From: Nilaparvata lugens
Taxonomy: Eukaryota; Arthropoda; Insecta; Hemiptera; Delphacidae
Assembly: GCF_014356525.2 (NCBI RefSeq)
Contig: NC_052506.1
Span: 19,247,916 to 19,311,915, forward strand
Direction: 5' to 3'
DNA: 64,000 nucleotides
A program made the translations under genes and the position numbers. The notes under the pieces were generated by a model. That model was not told the origin of the DNA. It worked only from the letters and a program-made list of their open reading frames with translations, and made no database searches. Shown here in pieces: positions 11,601 to 26,700 of the stretch; positions within the stretch are counted from its first letter, which is position 1; each line of letters starts with the position of its first letter.

Positions 11601-14600
11601 GAGAAAAACAAATAAAAGTATGATTAAATGAAGATCTACAATAACTCCAATAGGAAATATAGACTTCCCCGAAGAATAAATTCACAGTACAAAAAGAGGT
11701 ATTAAATTTTCCAATTTGTTACCTCAATATACAACGAGTATATTTGAGCAAGTATATTTTGCTATTTCTAATTCAATTCCCATGAGAGTTACTTTATTAA
11801 ATGAGAATTCACGACATCATGCTTTGAAACTGGTATTAAGATAATATTATAATCGGTGATTGAAAAAAAAACAGAAAAGTTTACAAACACTATCGAAAAA
11901 CAAAAAGTAAAATAAAACAATAAAACTCGTTGAATATAATCTATTGTAAAACTTGAAATATTGTAAGAATGAAACTTATATTGCAAAATCAAATGTCGAT
12001 GAGTATGTCCATTTCGTGGCACTAGACCTGTGTGAGATGATACAATAATAATAAACTTGCGCCCAACAGAATATGATTACTGAGACAGACAATAATCAAC
12101 TCATTAAATAATAAATATCAATAAATTTAATCGGTTAAAAATTGATTAAACAATTTTATTTAACAATTTTCTCTTCAACAAAATAATATTAGAGTTACCA
12201 GAATTAATTTTTAATTTTGTGAGAACTCTAAAAAAATATACAAATTCTCGATTTCATTCCACATCTAATTCGATTCAAGTGGTGGCCATTTTGCTTCTTC
12301 ACAATAATCATAACCATCAAAATATAAATAAATTCATTCTTGTTAATTATTCACAATTGGAAAAGAAGGTGGAGCGTTCAATATTTAAATTGATTTTCTT
12401 CAATTATTGCAAAATAATATTCATCTACTTCAGGGAAACCATTGGTCTTATTTAACCATGAACATCAAAGGAAAACTGTTCTCATTCAAAAAATAATTGT
12501 TCTTTATAACCATAAAATGAATTAAAATAAATATATATTGATAAATTTGAGGATTAATTTGTAGGTTAATAACAGTATAAAACCAAGAAAATCTGAAAAT
12601 GAGAGATGAGGTGACTGAAAGGTGAAAATGATTTCAGTTAGTAATATTAAAACTAGGACTTTTGACACAGATGAGAGTTGAATAATCTGATGATATCATG
12701 CAGGATAAAATGTGTCGGTTAAATGAGCATTTTAAGATAATCCGATCTAAGATCTATGAATGTTATCAAAGTACATTATTTTGTATGAAAATTCGGAAAT
12801 TATCAACAAATCTATAGAAGGGTCTCAAAACATTGGATTACATAATGACTAAAAATATCTGAAAAGAGACATGACTCATTTAAAACACAATTGTTCATGA
12901 GGAGAGTTTGCAATCGCTGTTGATTCAGCAATTAGTTATTAAATAAGAAATTCATTCGGAGGAAATCTAATAAAATATGGAGTCAAAATGGTGCAGTGAG
13001 TTGGTGAGAAAAACATCGAAGAATACTATCCAAAACAAAATAAGAAATGAAATGGAAAAACTTGAATGATCTATTATTATATCATTAGTTGTAGATTATC
13101 AAATAGTTACAAATTATTGTTGTATCAATATAATTACTGTCTATATGTTCATGGCTTACAATACCCATGAATAGTTTACCTTAGAGCTCTCAATTAATTA
13201 TCATAGGTGAACGAATGTACTAGTTGTCTAAACTAATTTTACAATCTCCACCACAATAACATTCGTCTTAGATTCCGAGAATAGTTGGTACAAGTAGTTA
13301 TCAACGAAGGAAGACATGGAGAGAATGATGCTATGATACATACATAGATACATACATAAAATAAATCAAAATACAAAAACATCACAATCAGAAACATTAA
13401 ACACCTTCATAATAATGGTGGCTACATTATAAGTAATGAAAGCCATTTTTATTTCATATTTCAAATCAGTTCCACCAAACAGTTCTACTAATTTAATAAA
13501 ATAAACTTGAAATTATTTATTGAAAACAAAGCTTTCCTCAGTGAGGAGTAGTAAGCTTTTCTAAGAAATATTTAGGAACAGCACTACTATAAAGAATGAA
13601 TTTGTGTTTTGTACTCACGCGGGCTCCAGATTTTGACTCGCAGTTGATTTGGAACTCTTAACAATTTCCATCCAATTTGATTTCAAGTCAGGCCTGGAAA
13701 ACCGATACATTTATAACTGATGTAATAAAGATTGTAATGATTTCATACTGCTATACAGACATTATTCCTTACTAGCTGGCCCGGCGAACTCCGTACCGCC
13801 AAATAGTTAATGGATCTCATGACAAACTTCAGCTGGATGCACACCTGAGGAGGCACGATGCGGCATTTTACATCAAGGTGCTTTGAATGGAAGCACTCAC
13901 ACTGAATCGGGCATGCCGTAGAACGGTGTGATAAGGCAATCTCTATAAGATCAACATTCTGTATCACCAAGCCGCGCCTCCTCAGGTGTGCTTAACCTTA
14001 GCTTAATCTGATGCATCACTATATTTTTATGAAAATTATCCAACAATCAGCATTTACTTCCTAAACACCGAAGACAGCACAATTTTATTCGAAACAAAGC
14101 AATGTCTTTAGAGCATATAAGTATTTAACCTGAGGCCGCACTGCTGGATGGTTACACACAGAAGTAATTTTGATTTTTAGTCGGGGCGTTTAGAATAAAA
14201 TACATGGGCGGTTATGGAGCAGTCTCTTGCCACTATAGTCTACACACTCTTGTCTACTATCTATCGACAGCTGTTGGATGACGCAATGATTTTAAAAGCT
14301 GATTTTTATTTCTGTGTGTGGCCAGCTCACAAATTTCTCCCATAAGGATTACATGTAAACTTTGAAGGACCGTAGGAAAGAGTCCTGAAGTTGCATTATA
14401 AATTTGATAGGCCATAAACCTGGTCCTGAACATAACGAACTCAACCAAAAAATCATCAAATTCGGTGCACATAAAAAAGTTATTGAATGTCAAAATTTGA
14501 GGCTCGATTTTTATTTATATAGATTATTTTTAATTAATGTTGTCTCCTACCACTATCTGTCTCCATTCTACAACCATGGACTACAGTGATTAACCTAAAA

Positions 14601-17600
14601 TTATAGTGAAGACCCCCAGAAAAACTGGTATTCATGCGGCAATATTATTCGTGGGAAAATATGCACACCTTTGATATGCCAGGTGATATGATGAAATTTG
14701 CTGATGAGCACAATATTTCTGCAGGTTGTCACCAGCGAGTTAAAAAGACGAAGCGGTTCATGGATGAATTGGCTGGCAATTGACGAAAATATAGAAGAGT
14801 TCCTTAGGAAAATGAAAGTGAAGATTCATACTCTCTACAACCAGCGCAACGATTCTCAGAGAGTTCCTTAGCTATTGTTTGTTTCTTAGATGACATATTT
14901 CCTTAGTGAGGGAGTTTTGAAGATAAGGTGAAATAAAATAAATAATGTTGTCAATTCCACGTAATTTTCTGTCAGAATTATGTGAAACTGACATTTCATT
15001 CATCACATCTTAATATGGAGTAATTCCACATCTCTGTTGTAGTGTAAATTTTAAAGCTGGTGAATGAAAAAAGAACAGAAGTAACTGGTAGTTGGTGAAT
15101 TATAACATACTTGGGAGTAAAACCGAAGAACGATTGCGTCTGCTTCATTTGATAGGGGGTGCTCGGTCCGTCCTGGGCTGTAGCTTCACTGTGCAGATCG
15201 AAGCCGGGGCTGTTACTCTCTTGTAGGAGTTGAGGATCAAATTTCAAATCATCTGTAACAAACAGAAATTCAATCACTGTCAAATTTATGTTAAATTTAT
15301 GGAGAATTAGAACAACCAACCAAATACAAAATTAATTTTAGTATCATTCCCAGTAAATAAAAGAATATTGAAATTTAATCAAACAACCTGAAGTTGTAAC
15401 TTCAGGTTATAAATAGATTTCAAAAGGACAATAAAACTGATTCATTCGTTTATTAGAGTACGTTTTGAAATCGTTTTATCTTTTTTTCAATAAATAAATG
15501 GTTGTTAACCTTTTCCAACCCTGCGACGTTGCCAAATCGTTTGTAGGCTATCAAGAATTATAATTAACTACCAAAATATTCAATTCCAATATTATGAGAA
15601 CTCATTATTTAATCATTGAAAAATTTCATATTTCCTTGGTGAATATATTTGAGATATAATATAATTATTAATCACTATTAAAAAGAATCAACAAATAATA
15701 TTCCCGGGCTGACAAATAATTATTGAATAGTAGCGCTCATCGAATTTCCATCTAGCTGTTTAGCCTGTTGTCAATATTTGCTGTAGCAGAAGTCTTCGGG
15801 GTGGATTACAGCATTTAATTTGGATTTTCGTTTAATAATAATAAATAATATCATCAGATATTCCTGGATGACTTGAATCACAGCTATCTAATATAGAAGG
15901 CGAAGGAGAGAATTGGTAACTAAGCCGTCCTATCCTTTCCACTGACTTCAAAATGCATATTTCACTATAGCACTAAGCACTAATAGCACTATAGCACTAT
16001 AGCACTAAGTAATTTCATGTCTTTCTCTCCAAATTCTATAGGCCAGCCGCAAGGTTTGGCTTCCATTAAAATCCATAATGTAAATTGCAACGAATCTGAT
16101 TGGATGAATTGTACATGCTCAAAGCTTAATAGAGAACATCGTGTTAAATATTTGGGTGTAATGATTGATCAACATTTGCGTTTGGATGTTCACATCAATA
16201 GTACATGTAACAAACTCAGACATTGGATAAGTAAATTCCGTTAATATCAGCCAAGTTGGTAATAAAAAAATATATCTCATATAAAATAAGACTCATATAT
16301 TTTGCCTACATTCAATCATTTCTGCAATATGGAATAAAAATTTGGGGTGGAACATACTCAAACCACTTGGAGAAACTTTTTGTAATTCAAAAACACCTTA
16401 TTAGAGCTATATTGGGAAAACCCAGACTCTATCCAAGTGAGTTTCTGTTTAGTGAGCTAGATGTTTCAACTGTCAGGCAGCTTTACATAAAAAATTTAAT
16501 CATCTACATAAATAAACATATGAATCTTTTCAACCTGCGTGTTTCACCGTATAACCTCCGTCCCTCATCTATTACCTTTCAAATTACAGATACTATTTTA
16601 TCAATTTGTAGAAAACAATTTTTATATTAGGTATCAAAGCTCATCAATGTTATTCCTAACCATTTTATCACTAGTAAATTGAATAGAAAACTGCTAATTG
16701 AAATTCATACATGGATAATCTCGAACAATGTAATTTTGGAAATGTAATTTCCTCATAGCTTAGTATAAAGACTTCTCATGTTTTTTATGTAATTTTCAAC
16801 TATTCTTTACTTTCCCCTAAGCCTTCACTCTGCTCTTTCTCTTCCCTTCCTCACTCACTTTTTCTTTTCCCTATTTCTTAATAATATCCCATTATTATTT
16901 TCATGTACTGTTAAGCATTGAACACTCGGCCTCTGCGCTCAGGTTCCTCGAACCTTGCAGAGACTTCCCGTTTTTAATATAGTTATATATAATCCTATTA
17001 ATGGTATTTTTCTTTTTCATTTTATATTGTATTTTACTTTTTTCATTGACAACCATTTTTGTCATTGTAATTATGTTTTTGGGACAAATAAAGATTTGAG
17101 CACAACATTACATTCACTACAACACTTTGGCCCGGTTGCACAAAAACGGGTTAAATTTTAACCGTGATTACTTTCACGAGAACTAATCAGAGAAGGCTTT
17201 TTTGAAAAGACGGTTTCTCTGATTGGTTCTCGTGGAATTAATCACGGTCAAAACTCAACCGGATTTCTTGCAACCAGCACTGAAACTTAAATAATATAAT
17301 CAAGATAACGCACCAAACCAACAATGGTTGAATCGTTTTCCTATAGTGGGATTCACTTTAAACTGTCAGCCAGAATTCGTTATGAATAATAGAAAAACGC
17401 TTCCCATTCAACCAATGCGACAACTAGAAGTGAATCAACTCACTACAGCTATACGAGTACAAAGAAATGAGCCTTCTGTACCAGGGCCCAGTTTTTAGAA
17501 CACTTATAAAATCCATTGGACCATTGAATCAATTTTAAATCTATAGGTTTAATGGTCCATTAGTGTCAAAAAGGGCCGGTTTCCGAGCTCGGGATTTAGG

Positions 17601-20600
17601 TAAGTTCTAGACTTTAAACAGCTGGAATCAGAAAATTTCCGAAACGGGGCGTAGTTGTAGTCATAGTCAAAGTCATATTTAAATTAAATTTCGAAAAACT
17701 AGAAAATTGAACATAAAAAAAGAGAAAATATTGTAAAGTTCAGCTATTTTTAATTATTTAGGTATGTTTCATTTCGTCAAGGAAAAACGTTTCCAATTAT
17801 AGAAATGAGAAAATAAAGATTTATTTTGCAGCAACTATTTAGGTACTGCGACTACGCCCCGTTTTGGGAAGCCAATTTTTGACTCCAGCTGTTTAAAGTC
17901 TAGAGCTTACCTAAATCCCGAGCTCGGAAACCTGCCCAAAGTGTCTTAGAATCTGGGTCTTGGAATAGTAATTATTATAACCTGATTTTCTGTTAATTAC
18001 CTGCATTCATGGGTCCAAGCTTCTGGGCGGTTGAATACATGATGTCCGAGGTCCAAAAGTTCGGTATGCGAACAAAAATTTTTCCAGAATCTGAAGGCAG
18101 GTGCAGACCCAGCTTGGATAGAAGCAGCACAAATGGCTGATACTGTAGCACGTTATTCTGTTCTCTGGTCCACGGCACCAATGGAATTGACTGTTGCAAA
18201 ACTGGTAACATACAATAGAGTGTGTAATCATCAGAGTGAGTAATCATCAGAGTGTGTAATTTTTGCGATAATAGATCACTCTATTTCATGTATCAATATG
18301 CTATAGATGTGATTGAATGAATAAGAACAGTAGCCAGTGGAGATAGTGATGATTTGTTTAACAAGATGAAAGTGAAGGGAATAATTATTTTCCAGCATAA
18401 ATTCCCAAATATACTTCTACAGATGTAATAAAAACATAATATGTCGTTTTTTTGGTAATGTATATTTTTCACAAAACCCACGATTCCGATACACCAGGCA
18501 TTATCTTAAGTTGAAGGTTGAGATTACTCTCGAACTTAGTTTCATGATAATAGAACATTATCAATTTATAAAATACAACATATTGTGTTTTTATTACATC
18601 ATGTAATAATTCCACAACATCTATAATACGTTAAAGTATCCAATTCCGCAGAATCTTATTTTTACGTTCGTTTGAAGCATTATTTGTATAACATTTATAA
18701 TGTAGGTAGAGCAGAAACTAATTAAAATAATTTCTTAGATGCGAGTCACACATGATGTGAAATAAACCAGAAACATCAAATTGAGTAGAGAGAATTAATC
18801 ATCTAACAGTTAAAAAAAAAATATGAAAGAAACGAGAAATCAACTTGGACTATTTGGAGCTAATAAATTCGATGATAGTGGGATATCATATTACCTGATA
18901 TAATCATAAGAAATTTTGAAATTATTTGACAAAACAATATTGATATATGGTCATTGTGGAAATTTAATGTATTGATAAAAATTCGAATATTAAAAAAACT
19001 TCGAATATTAGTGCAGAATAATAATAATAATATTTTTTTCTCACACTACATGAATGATAGGTTTTACAAATTGAATTAATCATTATACATATATCATCTT
19101 ATATCTATCATACATGAAGTGAGAATCTATTAAGATTTCCTATTATAATTTTTGTGGCTACCCCATGAAGCTAATTTTAGCTTATATTGGGGCATTGTAC
19201 ATACTCAGAGATATTTTTGCAAGATTTGAATTTATAGATGGTAATGCTTTAAGAAATACAAATTTGTAGATGCGTTTATTTCGTGATAATAATGTAATAA
19301 TGATATTTTTATCTATTGAATTGTGGAGTAGTAATTTTCATTTCTATTTTTACTTGTCTAATAATAATAATGCAAAATAATGATGATAATAATAATAGGA
19401 AATTACAAAACATTCATAACAATTCAATAATTATTATACTGTAATTACACTTACGAGCGTAATGGTATGGGACTGGCTCAACATTCCTCATCTTATGTGT
19501 CATACTGAGCTTGGCGTGACATGCATCCAGCAAACATCTTTTCAGCCACATCACACAGTTCTCTTTGTTCTCGTTTATCAAATGGTCTGAAAAATAAAAT
19601 TGCCAAAACTGTTCAAGGTGTAGGCTCAACAGAAATTGTATGAATATTCTGATTGAATTTAATTATATCATTATTATTATAATTGAATTTAATTATATGC
19701 AGTCTGAATCTGTTCTTATTCAGTCTGTTCTTTTAGATAAAAATGTATTTTTGTGGATAACTACGTTTTCCAAATTGTTTGAAGGGTTTTATACTTCGAG
19801 AAGAAATGTGATTGATTCGAATATTGATTGTGAAGGTACAGAACCATGTAATGAAAAGATATGATTGATTATAGTTTTTGAGAGAAACTTATCAATGCTG
19901 GCCTTTCTCGAGAAGCATGATACAAATTTTATTTTGAGATGATATCAATCTATTTATTTATGAATACGAGTAATAGATACCGTGCCCTGCCCAGATTCCC
20001 CGGAAATGTTCTTATGATTTTCTCATTTCATATAGCTAGAGTGTGATTGATAATTTTAAATTATGAATATTCAGAATAAAAAATGAATACTCCTGCTCAG
20101 AAAGCGTCTCGATTTCCCCTAAATTATCTTATTATCATTAAGGTTTTCACACATGTTATATTACACTACTATACATTATACTATATACTACATGTATACG
20201 GTACGGTATGTAGAGTGTGATTGATAAATTTTGAATAATGAACAAAATTTGACTCAACTAAAGATGTTGAGAATAAAATTTCCCTTCTCCTTTGTATACT
20301 GTTGAAGATTTATTTGTGATCAGAAATGAGTCTATATGCGTATTATTATCTAAATAACTGAAAAATGCCTCTGTCTATGCCTAGTCTATGTTGCATTGAC
20401 ATATATAAACTGTTCTAATTTTTCGTAATCATGATATATCATGATAATACCTCAGAACATATTCAATAAAATAATGTTTGGATAACATTTTCAATATACA
20501 AAATTGTATGGAGAATATTCTTAATATATAATATTGTTTGGCAGTGGGGCAATTATTTACTTATTGACTAATTCATTAAACAATAGAAACTGTTTTTGCC

Positions 20601-20716
20601 AAACAGTAAATCATACCTCGAAGAACTTTGATTTCATTCAAGCTCTCATTGGCAGATTTCGATGGAATATTATTACTATTATTTTTATTCACCTTCGATG
20701 ATTGTGACAATGTATC
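8663..20716 (-). CDS. tim: tim exons 18-23: C-terminal region
   Basis: Exon 18 (20617-20716) is a polar linker. Exon 19 (19455-19586) reads [19 protein letters not shown] and EPVPYHYA. Exon 20 (18001-18201) reads [40 protein letters not shown] and [19 protein letters not shown]. Exon 21 (15111-15252) reads [20 protein letters not shown] and [13 protein letters not shown]. Exon 22 (13619-13693) reads [11 protein letters not shown]. Exon 23 (8663-8789) supplies the acidic and serine-rich tail ending SSKFSFS and the stop TGA. Phases 1, 1, 1, 2 and 2 all join. The plus-strand open frame 8625-8939 overlaps exon 23 in antisense and is not a gene. Confidence 0.9.
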
Positions 20717-23700
20717 CTAGAACAAAAGACATGATTATGCCGAGTAACATAAAGCACTTATCTAGTAATCTGTATTCTATAAGCATAAAGAGCAAGAGAA
20801 AAGGAAAATAAATGGAAAATGGCTATGATTGTGAAACATAATATAGAATTTAAGATACCAGTTTATACAGGGTGTTTCAGAAGTAGTGTCGAGAATTTTA
20901 GGGTATTGTACCTGGATGCTAGGAGACTACAAATGTCATATTTGAAGTGTCCAAAACTCAGCGGTTATCCTTATAGCTGCCATTTTGTTTTTTTCACTTA
21001 AAAATTTTTATCTCAAGAACGAAATGTTGTATTGATCTGAAATTTGGCATGAATATTATGCTATTAAGACTCAACTATAAAAAATAAAAAAAAATTTTTC
21101 GTTGGAATTTTTCAAAATGGCGGCCATTTTAATTTTTGATGGCGAATATCTCGAAAACCGTCCATTTTACAGAAAATTTACAAGAGACAAAAAAGTTAGC
21201 AAATTTTTTCACAATTCCAATGATACCTAATTTATTAAGATTGGTCGAAGAATAACAGAGAAATTAATTTTTTTCGTACTGCATGCATGACCACTTTTCA
21301 CCATTTAAAGATCAATATTAATTTTTTAATTCCAGATGTATTTAAGATGAAGCTTTGAAACTCGGTATGGCTCCATATGGGCAAACAGATGATTTTACAA
21401 TGGTTTTCAGATGATAATGTTTGTCTTGTAAAAGTATTGTTGTTTCATTAAAAGTAAAGAACCAGATGTAGTGCTTCCTATTTCTTAGTCTCACGTTTCC
21501 AAGGTCTTATCTCTATCTTAAATTTCCAGTTTCAATATTTTCTTACGTTGCTTCTACACAAATATTTAATTATTGTAATGGAATTTAGTTCGCTGGAGTA
21601 CACCGATATTCACTTCATGTATGGAGCAGCTCTTGGCAATGCGACCGAAGCAAGAAGAATGTATGCAGCTGCATTTCCAAACCGCCGTCTCCCTTCCGAC
21701 AGGTGTTCACAAGAACTCACAATCGGCTGAGAGAAGTTGGTTCATTTGAACGGAACAGGGTAATTGCTGGTAGGCCTCGAGCAGTTCGAAATGTTGCTTT
21801 TGAAGAGGAAGTATTGCAGAAATTCGATTTCAATCCTAGAACGAGTACGAGAGCAGTTGCAAAGCAAATCAATTCAAGTGCTTCTTCTGTGTGGCGTGTA
21901 CTAAACAAGGAAAGACTTCACCCCTTCCGCTTTCAAAAAGTTCACTCATTGGTTGAACGCGACTATGAGCCAAGAGTAAACTGTGCCCGTTGGTTTCTTC
22001 AGCAAGACATTATCCAACCAAATTTTCTAGAAAATGTGTTATTTACCGATGAGTCCAGCTTTACAAGAGAAGGAATCTTCAACTCTCGCAACAGTCACGT
22101 CTGGGCCTTAGACAATCCTCATGAGGTCAAAGTGCGTGGTTATCAGCATAGATTTTCGCTGAATGTTTGGACGGGTATCTTAGGTAATCGCGTGATTGGA
22201 CCATACATTCTTCCTAATCGTCTGAATTCTCCCACGTACATTACTTTTTTAAGAGACATACTACCAGAACTTTTGGAAGATGTGCCTCTTGCAAACAGAT
22301 ATAATATTTGGTTTCAACATGATGGTGCCCCTGCTCATTTCGGAAATGTTACGGACTTTCTGAACATGACCTATCGTCAGCGGTGGATTGGGCGGGGTGG
22401 ACCAGTACCGTGGCCCGCACGTTCACCTGACCTCAACCCTTTAGATTTTTTTTCTGGGGCCATATGAAAGACCTTGTTTACAGCACGCCAGTAGAAAACG
22501 AAGAAGACCTTGTGGCAAGAGTGGTTGCTGCAGCAGGTGCCATTCAAGATGATGAAAATGCTTTTATAGCAGTTCGACGGTCCATGATTGAAAGGTGCAG
22601 ACTGTGTAATCAAGTTGAAGGACGGCATTTTGAGCAATTGCTGCATTAGTATCAGTGAACCGATTTGAGTGAAATTAATATTTTTCAATGTAAAATAAAA
22701 TTTGGAGGAAAGTTATTCTTGTATATTTCTGTAATAAGAACGGTTTTCATGAAATTATAAAAAAAATTAATATTGATCTTTAAATGGTGAAAAGTGGTCA
22801 TGCATGAAGTACGAAAAAAATTAATTTCTCTGTTATTCTTCGACCAATCTTAATAAATTAGGTATCATTGGAATTGTGAAAAAATTTGCTAACTTTTTTG
22901 TCTCTTGTAAATTTTCTGTAAAATGGACGGTTTTCGAGATATTCGCCATCAAAAATTTAAAATGGCCGCCATTTTGAAAAATTTTTTTTTTATTTTTTAT
23001 AGTTGAGTCTTTATAGCATAAATATTCATGCCAAATTTCAGATCAATACAACATTTCGTTCTTGAGATAAAAATTTTTAAGTGAAAAAAACAAAATGGCA
23101 GCTATAAGGATAACCGCTGAGTTTTGGACACTTCAAATATGACATTTGTAGTCTCCTAGCATCCAGGTACAATACCCTAAAATTCTCGACACTACTTCTG
23201 AAACACCCTGTATAAGACATTATTTATATAAGCAATTTGATTTCCAAGTTGAATACAAAAATAATATGTTTAGGAAGTAATTGAAATTTATTGAATGATC
23301 AATAATTTGAAATGAGTTACCAGGCTCATACTAAGATACAAATTACCAGATATTATTTTTTCTTTTATTTATCTTATACTATACTTAATAGATTCACCTG
23401 CAATAATGGCACCTGCTGCAGCAACCACTCTTGCCACAAGGTCTTCTTCGTTTTCTACTGGCGTGCTGTAAACAAGGTCTTTCATATGGCCCCAGAAAAA
23501 AAAATCTAAAGGGTTGAGGTCAGGTGAACGTGCGGGCCACGGTACTGGTCCACCCCGCCCAATCCACCGCTGACGATAGGTCATGTTCAGAAAGTCCGTA
23601 ACATTTCCGAAATGAGCAGGGGCACCATCATGTTGAAACCAAATATTATATCTGTTTGCAAGAGGCACATCTTCCAAAAGTTCTGGTAGTATGTCTCTTA

Positions 23701-26700
23701 AAAAAGTAATGTACGTGGGAGAATTCAGACGATTAGGAAGAATGTATGGTCCAATCACGCGATTACCTAAGATACCCGTCCAAACATTCAGCGAAAATCT
23801 ATGCTGATAACCACGCACTTTGACCTCATGAGGATTGTCTAAGGCCCAGACGTGACTGTTGCGAGAGTTGAAGATTCCTTCTCTTGTAAAGCTGGACTCA
23901 TCGGTAAATAACACATTTTCTAGAAAATTTGGTTGGATAATGTCTTGCTGAAGAAACCAACGGGCACAGTTTACTCTTGGCTCATAGTCGCGTTCAACCA
24001 ATGAGTGAACTTTTTGAAAGCGGAAGGGGTGAAGTCTTTCCTTGTTTAGTACACGCCACACAGAAGAAGCACTTGAATTGATTTGCTTTGCAACTGCTCT
24101 CGTACTCGTTCTAGGATTGAAATCGAATTTCTGCAATACTTCCTCTTCAAAAGCAACATTTCGAACTGCTCGAGGCCTACCAGCAATTACCCTGTTCCGT
24201 TCAAATGAACCAACTTCTCTCAGCCGATTGTGAGTTCTTGTGAACACCTTGTCGGAAGGGAGACGGCGGTTTGGAAATGCAGCTGCATACATTCTTCTTG
24301 CTTCGGTCGCATTGCCAAGAGCTGCTCCATACATGAAGTGAATATCGGTGTACTCCAGCGAACTAAATTCCATTACAATAATTAAATATTTGTGTAGAAG
24401 CAACGTAAGAAAATATTGAAACTGGAAATTTAAGATAGAGATAAGACCTTGGAAACGTGAGACTAAGAAATAGGAAGCACTACATCTGGTTCTTTACTTT
24501 TAATGAAACAACAATACTTTTACAAGACAAACATTATCATCTGAAAACCATTGTAAAATCATCTGTTTGCCCATATGGAGCCATACCGAGTTTCAAAGCT
24601 TCATCTTAAATACATCTGGAATTAAAAAATTAATATTGATCTTTAAATGGTGAAAAGTGGTCATGCATGCAGTACGAAAAAAATTAATTTCTCTGTTATT
24701 CTTCGACCAATCTTAATAAATTAGGTATCATTGGAATTGTGAAAAAATTTGCTAACTTTTTTGTCTCTTGTAAATTTTCTGTAAAATGGACGGTTTTCGA
24801 GATATTCGCCATCAAAAATTTAAAATGGCCGCCATTTTGAAAAATTTTTTTTTATTTTTTATAGTTGAGTCTTTATAGCATAAATATTCATGCCAAATTT
24901 CAGATCAATACAACATTTCGTTCTTGAGATAAAAATTTTTAAGTGAAAAAAACAAAATGGCAGCTATAAGGATAACCGCTGAGTTTTGGACACTTCAAAT
25001 ATGACATTTGTAGTCTCCTAGCATCCAGGTACAATACCCTAAAATTCTCGACACTACTTCTGAAACACCCTGTATAAGACATTATTTATATAAGCAATTT
25101 GATTTCCAAGTTGAATACAAAAATAATATGTTTAGGAAGTAATTGAAATTTATTGAATGATCAATAATTTGAAATGAGTTACCAGGCTCATACTAAGATA
25201 CAAATTACCAGATATTATTTTTTCTTTTATTTATCTTATACTATACTTAATAGATTCAAATAATAAAAATATTATGATACAGCTTTATTTTTCAAGAATA
25301 ATACTCTTTAGATAGGACTATTCTATCTATAATAAAAAATGTGCGCTAGAAATGGAAATAAATCCCACATTAATTATATCCAAAGCAGTCTACCTCGAAC
25401 TTCAATTTTCAATTGATCTAAGAATACTTATTGGAGAAACAATAGAAAAAATAGACATTGATAAAATTCTATATGAGTAATAAGTTTTACCAGATTTTTA
25501 TTTAATATTAATCACAACTAGAGAACTATTCAAATTTAGCTATAAAGTAAAATTAAGTGAATCTAGTTGATATTTTAGCTTATTTAGTTTCTGCAGAAGA
25601 TATTGCACACAATGATTAAATTACCAACTAATGATTCAATTCTGTACTCTGATACTATTCAGAGGCAATCTAATCCTAATATTTTCTACGATAAATCAGA
25701 GACGTGGTGATTCTGAATTTTTACTGGGAATTTATCTGGCAATTCTGTAATTCACTGTCTAATTTTACAATCAAAATCATAGAATTGGTCACAACTTTTA
25801 CGTAAGACAATTCAACCTTCAATTTATTGAATTTGTGGAAATTACAAAGCTTATGTCATTGGTTCACTCAGAATCAAAATTAATTTATATACAACGACAA
25901 GTATGGAAACAAGTAAGTTATAGGCCATGACGTGAAAGACGTTAATTAATTTGAATTCAAATACATGGTAATGTAATACATGCTATATAGGCTACCATAA
26001 AGAAAAAATGAAGAGTTTTCATTGTTTTTCATTATTTGTTTATGATTTATACGGTACCATACTCTCCCAGTGTGCGAGAAGCATTTAAATGACTATTGTG
26101 TGTATATTTAATGATAACATAATGAAGATTAATAAGAGGCTCAAGTCTGAAGTTCATCTGACGCATCTTTTACTTCTTCAAGTACTACGATGATTTAGTA
26201 TTACTACCAGAAGGCTACTAATATGCAAATAGGTCAATGCACTTCACAAGACTTACAATATCACGCGGGTTTCTAATACCGGTACCTTCTGTTTACAGCA
26301 CCAAGTGAAGAGAGCTTCAACTGGAAATAAGTATCACACATTATTGTAACACCTGTGCACAATAAAGTTAGGAAAACATTAGGATCAAGCAGTTGAATTT
26401 AGTCTGCCAAATGTTCTAGGTTGTGATTCAAGTGGAGCAACACAGGTACAGAGACATGTCAAAACAGAATCAAAACAAATAATATAGGTAGCAATATTCA
26501 ATTAAGATCAACGAAAGTATGACAGTCGACTCACAAAATCTGGCTCTTTCTTTATAAATTCATCAAACTCCAAGTCACTAATAACGTCTTGTTTCAACAG
26601 TTGCTCTATCACCTGTTGAACATTAATGCGGTGAGTTACTTGAAATCTGAAAATCTCCAATCAGTTCATAGAATTAGTGAGTTGATCACATCAATGTGCA

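Noticed and set aside
18007..18231. Second open frame overlapping tim exon 20
   Set aside because: Out-of-frame shadow; only the other frame carries the conserved YQPFVLLL block.
26612..26653. Upstream acceptor for tim exon 17 that would add [15 protein letters not shown] residues
   Set aside because: Exon 16 ends in phase 0, and this acceptor would then read into a stop after seven codons.
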